Both the position numbers and the translations under genes were made by a program. DNA of 64,000 nucleotides from Blastocatellia bacterium (lineage in GTDB: Bacteria; Acidobacteriota; Blastocatellia; Chloracidobacteriales; Chloracidobacteriaceae), in NCBI GenBank assembly GCA_019695185.1, contig JAIBAN010000041.1:1-64000 (forward strand). Direction: 5' to 3'. Position 1 is the stretch's first letter. Each line of letters starts with the position of its first letter. Below, piece by piece: positions 53,376 through 62,053 of the stretch. The notes below the pieces were generated by a model. The model ran no database searches. It had not been told where the DNA came from and saw only the letters and a list, made by a program, of their open reading frames with translations.

Positions 53376-55871
53376 TCAGGCAGCCGGTAGCGGCGGAATT
53401 TCCCCGGTTTTGGAGGGTGGACGGGTTACAGCACGGGCAGCAGCGGCCCGCACCGGCACCGGTTTCGGTTCTTTGGAAGGTTCGACCTCAGCCGGGTCGA
53501 AAACCGGAATTGTATTGGAGGAACACAGGCCCATTTCTTCCGAATCCGCTCCGGGCGTATTGAATCCCGGATAAGTCACCCGATGGTGATAGATATTGCA
53601 CAGGGTTTTGACCAGGGTTTCGCGGATAATCACGATTTCGCGCATCGTCAGCGGACATTCATCCAGTTGGCCGTCAGCAATGATGTCATCAATGATTTTC
53701 TTGACAATGGTGAAAATGCTCTCGTGGGTCGGTTCGTCCAGGGAACGGGCAGCGGCTTCGGCACTGTCGGCCAGCATCACCACAGCGGCCTCGCGGGTCT
53801 GGGGTTTGGGTCCGGGATAGCGGTAATCGTTTTCGTCCACGGTATCCCCCGTTTCAAGCGACTGCTCCAGTGCCTTGTTGTAGAAATAGTGAAGTTTACG
53901 GGTTCCGTGGTGTTGCGGAATCAAATCAATGATTTCCTTGGGCAGGTGGGCTTCGCGGCCCATGATAATGCCTTTGCGGACGTGACCGGTAATGACACTG
54001 GAACTCCGGCGCGGATCCATCGTGTCGTGGGGGTTGGGTCCCGAACCCTGGTTTTCAATAAACATTTCCGGAGCCAGCAGTTTGCCAATGTCGTGGTAAT
54101 AGCAGCCAATCCGGACGAGCAACGCGTTGGCGTTGATGGCCTCGGCTGATTCGCTGGCGAGGCTGCTGACCATAACCGAATGCTGTTGCGTACCGGGAGC
54201 CCGCATGGCCAGTTCGCGCAGGAGCGGCAAATCGGCGTTGGAAAGCTCCAGCAGCTTTACATCCGTCAGAATGTCAAACAGGGATTCGCTTACCGGAACG
54301 GCAAAACTGGCATAGGCAGCCGTAATCAGTCCGCCAACCAGCCCGCTTAACCAGGTCATGACATAGATTTTGAAGGTTGGAGTGGCGTCCCCGATGGAAA
54401 TCACCGTTGTGACGGCCAAAATGTTCACCAGTCCGACAAAGGCTCCGGCTCGGATAATCACATTGCGCTGCCGATACTGCCCCACGCTGTAGGCTGCCGC
54501 GCACCCGCTGAGAATGGCATAAATGCAGATTTCAATCCGGCCACCCGTCATCAAGCCCGCCAGCAATCCGACAATCAGGGTACAGAGCAAGGCCAGATTT
54601 TCGTCCAGCAGAAGGGCAACAATCAGGGTGGCTGCCGCAAATGGAACCGAAAATTCATAGGGCGACAGGTCACCGGCCAGTCCGGCATTGAAACCAAACC
54701 GCTGACTCATCTCCACTCCGAGCCAGATGAGCAGGGTTTGTGCCACCAGGGTGACACAAATCAAGGCAAACGCCCGCTCCGGCGGCAAGGCCAAATCCCG
54801 CCGGGCGTGAACGGTAAATTTGTACAAGGCCAGCAAAATGATGGCGACAATGCCAAACAGCCCCAAGACCCGCCGACCGGGATTGCGTTGGTGCTGCTGC
54901 CGGGTCAACTGTTCCACCACGGCCTGAATATGCGGCGTGACCGGGTCACCCACCCGCGCGATGATTTGGTTGCGCCGATAGGCCGTGCTGATTTCCGGCA
55001 CTCCCTGCGCTGCTTTTTCGCGTGCCTCTTCGGTCAACAACGGACTGAAACGCAAATTGGGTTGCACCAGTGGAATCAGCATGCGACCGATGATTTCCCG
55101 CTCTGCTTCGTTCAGGCGGCGCAGAATTCCCAGCGATTCAAACAGCCTGGACTGTGCCATGGATTGTGAAATCACAGCTCGCCCCCGAATTTCATGTTGG
55201 GTGCGGGTGACCGTATCCTGATAGAGAATTCGCCGCGAACGGGCATTGGTGGCATTGGTATCCGGATAAATAAAATCCTTCAAAACCAGGGTCATCACCT
55301 GAGCCACATCTCGTTCCAATTCCTGGTCAAATTCCCGTTCGGCCAGAAACCGAACCACCATGGGGTCTGATGAAAGCGCAAAAAACGGGGTCTGACCTGT
55401 CGTCAGGGATTCCAGAAATTGCTGGTAATCTTTGGATTTTTTTTGCTTGACGGTCAGCTCAGTGGTTTCAAATTGGGCTTGCAGGCGGTCAATGAAAGCG
55501 GTGCGGGCCTCTTCGAAAGCTGAGTTGATGCGGTTTTGGGTATGCTCCCGCAGCGCCGAGTCATATTCAAAAATCGGAGGAACCTGCTCAACGGCTTCCT
55601 GCCGAAGCTTGTTGGTCGCCTCCGTATCCACCACGACAAAGTCTTCCGGTGCAATCAAATCCGCCCGAACCACTCCGTCACTTAATTTGTTTTCAAGCGA
55701 TGTAAACGAATACCCTGATGCCAAAAAGGTGATGAAACAGACGGTCAGGAAAAACCCGAAGATGCGAATTGGTGGATTGGCCAGGTATTGGTTCCAACTG
55801 GAAAGACGACGGGTGAACCGTCGCCATTTACCTCGCATCTGGTCACTCAGGGATTGCGGAGACCGTTTCAT
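53376..55871 (-). CDS. PgpH-like 7TM-HD c-di-AMP phosphodiesterase
   Basis: 831 residues from ATG 55871, which has GGAGG ten bases upstream; ATG 55892 and GTG 55925 are alternatives. A first membrane helix (FGFFLTVCFITFLASGYSF) is followed by a large extracytoplasmic domain (about 60-350), then seven membrane helices (about 350-550) and a cytoplasmic HD domain. The metal site is in CYYHDIGKLLAPEMF with further His in SVITGHVRKG and PQHHGTRK. This is the 7TMR-HD architecture of PgpH, which degrades cyclic di-AMP. The C-terminal tail is charged and variable. It lies 78 bases after hflX on the same strand and may share its transcript. Confidence 0.9.
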   Translation of the reverse strand: MKRSPQSLSDQMRGKWRRFTRRLSSWNQYLANPPIRIFGFFLTVCFITFLASGYSFTSLENKLSDGVVRADLIAPEDFVVVDTEATNKLRQEAVEQVPPIFEYDSALREHTQNRINSAFEEARTAFIDRLQAQFETTELTVKQKKSKDYQQFLESLTTGQTPFFALSSDPMVVRFLAEREFDQELERDVAQVMTLVLKDFIYPDTNATNARSRRILYQDTVTRTQHEIRGRAVISQSMAQSRLFESLGILRRLNEAEREIIGRMLIPLVQPNLRFSPLLTEEAREKAAQGVPEISTAYRRNQIIARVGDPVTPHIQAVVEQLTRQQHQRNPGRRVLGLFGIVAIILLALYKFTVHARRDLALPPERAFALICVTLVAQTLLIWLGVEMSQRFGFNAGLAGDLSPYEFSVPFAAATLIVALLLDENLALLCTLIVGLLAGLMTGGRIEICIYAILSGCAAAYSVGQYRQRNVIIRAGAFVGLVNILAVTTVISIGDATPTFKIYVMTWLSGLVGGLITAAYASFAVPVSESLFDILTDVKLLELSNADLPLLRELAMRAPGTQQHSVMVSSLASESAEAINANALLVRIGCYYHDIGKLLAPEMFIENQGSGPNPHDTMDPRRSSSVITGHVRKGIIMGREAHLPKEIIDLIPQHHGTRKLHYFYNKALEQSLETGDTVDENDYRYPGPKPQTREAAVVMLADSAEAAARSLDEPTHESIFTIVKKIIDDIIADGQLDECPLTMREIVIIRETLVKTLCNIYHHRVTYPGFNTPGADSEEMGLCSSNTIPVFDPAEVEPSKEPKPVPVRAAAARAVTRPPSKTGEIPPLPAA

Positions 55872-55949
55872 TGCCTCGTGCCCTCCTGCCATCCTTCCTG
55901 ATGAAGGAGTGGTGGCCTGGGGCACTGAGGACTCGGAGGCCGCAAAATC

Positions 55950-57764
<1,815 letters not shown>

Positions 57765-57767
<3 letters not shown>

Positions 57768-57779
57768 AGGAAAACTCCT
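57765..57779 (-). promoter_or_regulatory. Ribosome-binding site and ATT start of hflX
   Basis: On the minus strand AGGAG (57775-57779) is followed by seven bases and then ATT (57765-57767). The next upstream in-frame codons include a TGA, so the frame cannot extend further. Confidence 0.7.
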
Positions 57780-57780
57780 C

Positions 57781-58116
57781 GAATTTCAAGCATCCACAAG
57801 CTGAAGTCTACGCCCCTACGACAACCAGCGGCTGTTTTGCGCATGGCTGAAGGAAGCCTCCGATTTATTTGAGGCTCGACGGGAATCAATATGTTTTAAG
57901 CGGGCCGCAGCAAACAGTTGTGTTTGGAAATCCAGGCTCACTGGAATAATTGTGAGCGAGCGCGAGAATAAAATCGCCTGGCAAACGAGAAATAACCGGT
58001 TTCGATCATACTCCCGGTTTGCCAATCGAGCAAGCCTCGACCGAAATCTAATGGCGGGAATCAATTTTCCGGATTGCGAACCACCCAAAAGCGAATGTAT
58101 AAACGGGTTTCCTTTC
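57781..58116. other. Divergent gap between hflX and the ACT-domain gene
   Basis: About 335 bases before the repeat element, with no gene. It should contain the hflX promoter on the minus strand and possibly the ACT gene promoter. No clear promoter pair is identified. Confidence 0.35.
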
Positions 58117-58250
58117 CAGGGTTCAGGGTTCAGGGTTTTTCACAACTTGCGATTTCCGGGCTTCCTTCGTACTACGTTTGTCCAAAATCTTTAGAAGCAC
58201 AGCCAAATCCCTTGAACCCTGAACCCTGAACCCTGAACCCTGAACCCTGG
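58117..58250. repeat. Inverted CAGGGTT heptamer arrays
   Basis: The left arm (58117-58138) has three CAGGGTT units. The right arm (58210-58250) has five to six AACCCTG units. The spacer differs from those at 12184 and 15797. Confidence 0.9.
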
Positions 58251-58270
58251 TTTCCAAAAGGTGCTGTCAC

Positions 58271-58729
58271 ATGAACGACGAAGAAATCATTTATCAAATT
58301 ACCCGTGCGGTTTATCGCAAACTGGGACAGTTTGCCGACCGTTCCCTGGTTGAAGACCTTGTGACTGACATTTTCCGTTCCATTCAGCCTGCGCTGGGAG
58401 ATATCAGTCCGCCGTCAATCCCGACAACGGACCTGACTGCCACACCGGGTTCCAGCAGCAACCGGGCTGTGATTTCCATTTTTGGGCAGGACGGTCCCGG
58501 GATTATGGCCGCCGTCACGCACGTACTGGCTGAAGCCCGCTGCAGTATTGTGGATATTAACCAAACGGTGTTGCGCGGGAAGTTTGCCATGCTGCTCGTG
58601 GCGGATTTGTCGAACCTCAACGGCACGCTGGCGGACCTGCAACTGCGGCTCAAAACCGAAGCGTCACACCTGGGCGTGCGGGCATTTGTTCAGCGCGAGG
58701 ACCTGTTTCACTCAATGCACCGTGTTTAA
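58271..58729 (+). CDS. ACT-domain regulatory protein
   Basis: 152 residues. The C-terminal 85 residues are an ACT domain (RAVISIFGQDGPGIMAAVTH, ...SIVDINQTVLRGKFAMLLVAD), close to the UPF0237 type. The N-terminal 65 residues are a charged helical extension (MNDEEIIYQITRAVYRKLGQ) not found in the shortest UPF0237 proteins. ACT domains bind small ligands such as amino acids. It precedes the UPF0210 gene on the same strand, the pairing seen in many bacteria for these two families, so the two products probably work together. AAAGGTG lies upstream of the ATG. Confidence 0.88.
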   Translation: MNDEEIIYQITRAVYRKLGQFADRSLVEDLVTDIFRSIQPALGDISPPSIPTTDLTATPGSSSNRAVISIFGQDGPGIMAAVTHVLAEARCSIVDINQTVLRGKFAMLLVADLSNLNGTLADLQLRLKTEASHLGVRAFVQREDLFHSMHRV

Positions 58730-58730
58730 T

Positions 58731-58860
58731 TGAGAATTGAGAATTGAGAATTGAGAATTGAAAGAAGGTTCCTGGCTGTATCAGTCGTCCAGCTTTCTGA
58801 AACCTCCTGGCAGTTTTCTCAATTCTCAATTCTCAATTCTCAATTCTCAATTCTCAATTC
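58731..58860. repeat. Inverted GAATTGA heptamer arrays between the ACT and UPF0210 genes
   Basis: The left arm (58731-58761) has four GAATTGA units. The right arm (58816-58860) has six TCAATTC units. The spacer is 54 bases. It ends five bases before the UPF0210 start. Same type as 7586-7740. Confidence 0.93.
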
Positions 58861-58865
58861 TTTCT

Positions 58866-60227
58866 ATGGACTATTCAATTTACGAAATCCTCCAAACCAT
58901 CCGTATGACCGAGATGGAAAATCTCGACATCCGGACGGTCACCATGGGAGTTTCCCTGACGGATTGTGCTGACCGTGACATCAACCGGGTTTGCGACAAC
59001 GTACAGAAAAAACTGCTCGGCTACGCAGCCAAACTGGTGCCCACAGTCAACGAAATCAGCGCTGAATACGGGATTCCAGTGGCCAACAAGCGGCTCTCCG
59101 TCACCCCCTTGGCTCAGGTCGGTGCCGCCTGCGAAAACCGGGACTATGTGAAACTGGCACGGGCTGTGGATGCAGTGGCCCAGGAAATCGGCGTGGATTT
59201 CGTCGGTGGCTTTTCGGCTTTGGTTCACAAAGGCACAACCAAAGCCGAAGATGCCTATTTTGAAGCCCTGCCGGAAGCTCTGGCTGTCACCAACCGCTTA
59301 TGCGGGTCGGTTTCGGTGGCCACCACCCGGGTTGGCATCAATATGGATGCGATTAAACGGCTGGGGCATACCTTGCGCGAAATGGCAGCCAAAACCGCGC
59401 ACAAGCAAGGGTTGGGCTGTGCCAAGTTTGTCATTTTTGCCAATCCGGTTGAAGACAATCCCTTCATGGCCGGAGCGTTTTTTGGTGCCGGTGAACCCGA
59501 AGTCACCGTCAACGTCGGGGTCAGTGGTCCGGGTGTGGTGGCTCACGCCGTCAAACAGGCAGGCGATTGTGACCTGGGCGAACTTGCCGAAGTCATCAAA
59601 CGGATGGCGTTCAAAATCACCCGTGCTGGCGAACTGATTGGCCGCGAAGCCGCCAAACGGCTGAATGCCCCTTTTGGCATTATTGATTTAAGTCTGGCTC
59701 CGACTCCGCTCGTGGGTGATAGCGTGGGTGAAATCCTGCAATACATGGGGCTGGAATTCCCTGGTGCTCACGGCTCAACCGCCGCCCTGGCACTCCTCAC
59801 CGATGCCGTCAAAAAAGGTGGGGTGATGGCTTCAAGCTACGTCGGAGGGTTGAGCGGGGCCTTCATCCCGGTTTCCGAAGACCATGTCATGATTACCGCC
59901 GCCCACAATGGCGCGCTGACTTTTGACAAGCTCGAAGCCATGACCTCGGTCTGTTCAGTCGGGCTGGATATGGTGGTTATTCCGGGCGATACTCCGCCGG
60001 AAACCATCTCTGGCATTATCGCCGACGAAGTGGCCATCGGGGTCATGAATTCCAAAACCACGGCAATTCGCATTATTCCGGCACCCGGCAAAAAAGTGGG
60101 TGAAATGGTGGAATTCGGCGGTTTGCTCGGTCGGGCCCCGGTAATGGCGGTCAATACCTTCAAATGTGCTGATTTCATTCGTCGCGGAGGCCGGATTCCG
60201 GCACCGATTCAAGGACTGCGCAACTAA
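58866..60227 (+). CDS. UPF0210 / PFL-like family protein
   Basis: 453 residues from ATG 58866; the longer frame from 58758 would translate the repeat array and is rejected. The protein matches UPF0210 along its length: MDYSIYEILQTIRMTEMENL, DIRTVTMGVSLTDC, GVDFVGGFSALVHKG, FANPVEDNPFMAGAFFGAGE, FGIIDLSLAPTPLVGDSVGE and GGRIPAPIQGLRN. Structurally the family resembles pyruvate formate-lyase-type barrels, but no glycyl radical loop is recognised and the reaction is unknown. It follows the ACT-domain gene. There is no Shine-Dalgarno: the TCAATTC array ends five bases before the start. Confidence 0.9.
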   Translation: MDYSIYEILQTIRMTEMENLDIRTVTMGVSLTDCADRDINRVCDNVQKKLLGYAAKLVPTVNEISAEYGIPVANKRLSVTPLAQVGAACENRDYVKLARAVDAVAQEIGVDFVGGFSALVHKGTTKAEDAYFEALPEALAVTNRLCGSVSVATTRVGINMDAIKRLGHTLREMAAKTAHKQGLGCAKFVIFANPVEDNPFMAGAFFGAGEPEVTVNVGVSGPGVVAHAVKQAGDCDLGELAEVIKRMAFKITRAGELIGREAAKRLNAPFGIIDLSLAPTPLVGDSVGEILQYMGLEFPGAHGSTAALALLTDAVKKGGVMASSYVGGLSGAFIPVSEDHVMITAAHNGALTFDKLEAMTSVCSVGLDMVVIPGDTPPETISGIIADEVAIGVMNSKTTAIRIIPAPGKKVGEMVEFGGLLGRAPVMAVNTFKCADFIRRGGRIPAPIQGLRN

Positions 60228-60233
60228 CTATTC

Positions 60234-60385
60234 TGAGTTCCGCCTTCAGGTGACCAAAAGAAAGGCAGAGGTCAAAAATAGAAGGTTGTAGGTGGTTTTT
60301 CCGCCTTTTTCCTTTTTCCTTTTTCTTGAAAGCAGCCGCCTGAAGGCGGAACTCCAAACCGCCGCCTGAAGGCGGAACTCCAAAC
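60234..60385. repeat. Inverted CCGCCTGAAGGCGG palindrome units
   Basis: One left unit (GAGTTCCGCCTTCAGGTGAC, 60235-60254) and two right units in the opposite sense (60336-60385). It lies between UPF0210 and the response regulator and stops six bases before the next start. Confidence 0.9.
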
Positions 60386-60390
60386 CCCAG

Positions 60391-61023
60391 ATGTCATTTG
60401 AAACACCCACCATCCGCATTCTGATTGCTGATGACCACGAAGTGGTTCGGGCCGGTGTCTCGGCGATTTTACAACGCCAGTCCGATATGAAGGTGGTTGA
60501 TGAGGCTGAAAACGGACGGCAGGCGGTTGAAAAATTCCGCCTCCACAAACCGGATGTGGCCATTTTTGATCTGAATATGCCTGTCATGAGCGGCATCGAA
60601 GCAACCGCCGCCATCATGGCCGAATTTCCCAACAGCCGGATTATTGTGCTCACAGTGGCAGCCGGAGACGAAAACATCTTCCAGGCGCTTCATGCCGGGG
60701 CCCGGTCCTATTTACTCAAAGACACACTCGGAAAAGACCTGGTGGGAACGGTGCGGGCTGTCTACACGGGGGAAATCCGTATCCCGTCGGAAGTTGCCAT
60801 GCAACTCTCCCAGCGGGCGACTGTCACCGACTTGACCCCACGCGAACTGGATGTGCTCCGCCTGATTGCCAAAGGCCATAGCAACAAGGAAATCGCCACC
60901 ATCCTGGATTTGACCGAAGGCACCGTGAAAGGCTACGTGAGCGTGATGCTCAGTAAGTTGCAGGTCAACGACCGCACTCAAGCAGTGACCAAAGCCTTTC
61001 AACGCGGACTGATTCAACTCTAA
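60391..61023 (+). CDS. NarL/LuxR-family response regulator
   Basis: 210 residues. The receiver domain (about 6-120) has the acidic pocket IADDHE, the phosphorylated Asp in VAIFDLNMP near residue 57, and the conserved Lys in YLLKDT near residue 110. The C-terminal LuxR-type helix-turn-helix is LTPRELDVLRLIAKGHSNKEI...TEGTVKGYVSVMLSKLQV. No sensor kinase gene is adjacent; the large kinase at 22193 lacks a neighbouring regulator, but a link is only a guess. The start follows a palindromic repeat element by six bases without a visible Shine-Dalgarno. Confidence 0.93.
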   Translation: MSFETPTIRILIADDHEVVRAGVSAILQRQSDMKVVDEAENGRQAVEKFRLHKPDVAIFDLNMPVMSGIEATAAIMAEFPNSRIIVLTVAAGDENIFQALHAGARSYLLKDTLGKDLVGTVRAVYTGEIRIPSEVAMQLSQRATVTDLTPRELDVLRLIAKGHSNKEIATILDLTEGTVKGYVSVMLSKLQVNDRTQAVTKAFQRGLIQL

Positions 61024-61033
61024 ATCAACCGTT

Positions 61034-61210
61034 CAAGAAGTCTTGGGAGTCTGGGGAGTCTGGGGAGTCTGGGGGGTCCAAGAAAGCCAGAAGTCAGAAG
61101 TCAGAAGTCAAGAATGAAGGAAATGTTTTTTGAGTCTCAAGACTCCCAAGACTCCCCAGACTCCCAAGACTCCCAAGACTCCCCAGACTCCCAGGACTCC
61201 CAAGACTTCC
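61034..61210. repeat. Inverted CTTGGGAGT/CTGGGGAGT arrays with an inner AGTCAGA array
   Basis: The left arm (61036-61075) has 9-nt units TCTTGGGAG, TCTGGGGAG. The centre (61086-61111) has three AGTCAGA heptamers. The right arm (61137-61208) has about eight units of ACTCCCAAG/ACTCCCCAG. The right arm ends just before the hemD start. Confidence 0.92.
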
Positions 61211-61212
61211 CT

Positions 61213-62019
61213 ATGCCTCTCCCGCTTCACGGAAAAAGAATCGTTGTCACCCGTGCCGAACAGCAAGCCGGAGATTTTGCCCGGCATCTGACCGAATTGG
61301 GAGCGGAAGTCCTGACCTTTCCGACCATCCAAACCGTTGCCCCGGCTTCCTGGGAGTCGCTTGACCGGGCATTGGCACAATTGCACCGGTTCGATTGGAT
61401 TTTTTTCACCAGTGCCAATGCCGTGACCTTCTTTTTTCAAAGATGGCGGGAACTCCACCAAGCGATTCCCTTCTCTGCTCCCGCCCGTGTGTGCGCAATT
61501 GGCAAAGCCACGGCTGCCGCGTTGGAAAAACAGCATCTGGCGGTTGACCTGATTCCCGCCGAGTCCAAAGCGGAAGGTGTGCTTGAGGCGTTCTGCCATT
61601 TTTATGGAGGGAGCGAACAGGTATCCGGCCTGCGGGTCCTGCTTCCCAGAGCCGAAACGGCACGGGAAATCCTGCCGGAGGAACTGCCCAAAATCGGTGT
61701 TTCGGTCGAGGTGGCAACCACCTACCGGACCATCCGCCCGCAAGGTGATTTTTCCGAACTGGCCCAACAGTTTTTGAACCGAAAGATTGATGTCGTGACC
61801 TTTACCAGCCCCTCGACCTTTCATCATTTCGGGGAAATGTTTTCCGACGTTGCCGTGAGCGACTTGCTGCAATTCACCGCCATTGCCTGCATTGGCCCCG
61901 TCACGGCTGAAGCAGTCCGGCAAGCCGGCCTTGCCGTAGCAATTCAGCCGGCTGCCTATACCGTAGCGGCTTTGGCTGCTGCCATTGGGGATTTTTTCCA
62001 GCAGCCAAAGCAGACATAA
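61213..62019 (+). CDS. hemD: Uroporphyrinogen-III synthase
   Basis: 268 residues from ATG 61213. An open frame to 61114 would translate the repeat array into an SQDSPDSQD-type tail; ATG 61126 has AAGGAA just before it, so a longer form is not excluded. The two-domain HemD fold is seen in HGKRIVVTRAEQQAGDFARH, TFPTIQTVAP, WIFFTSANAVTFFFQRW, CAIGKATAAALE, VTFTSPSTFHHF and ACIGPVTAEAVRQAGL. The enzyme closes the tetrapyrrole ring with inversion of ring D, on the path to haem and cobalamin. It follows the response regulator and converges with the propeller gene at 62054. Confidence 0.9.
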   Translation: MPLPLHGKRIVVTRAEQQAGDFARHLTELGAEVLTFPTIQTVAPASWESLDRALAQLHRFDWIFFTSANAVTFFFQRWRELHQAIPFSAPARVCAIGKATAAALEKQHLAVDLIPAESKAEGVLEAFCHFYGGSEQVSGLRVLLPRAETAREILPEELPKIGVSVEVATTYRTIRPQGDFSELAQQFLNRKIDVVTFTSPSTFHHFGEMFSDVAVSDLLQFTAIACIGPVTAEAVRQAGLAVAIQPAAYTVAALAAAIGDFFQQPKQT

Positions 62020-62053
62020 CCAGCGGTCCCGGTCATGACTCTTGGGTTCCGGG

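Noticed and set aside
58758-58865. N-terminal extension of the UPF0210 protein
   Set aside because: It would translate the TCAATTC array into an NSQFSIL repeat. The family's conserved N-terminus begins at ATG 58866.
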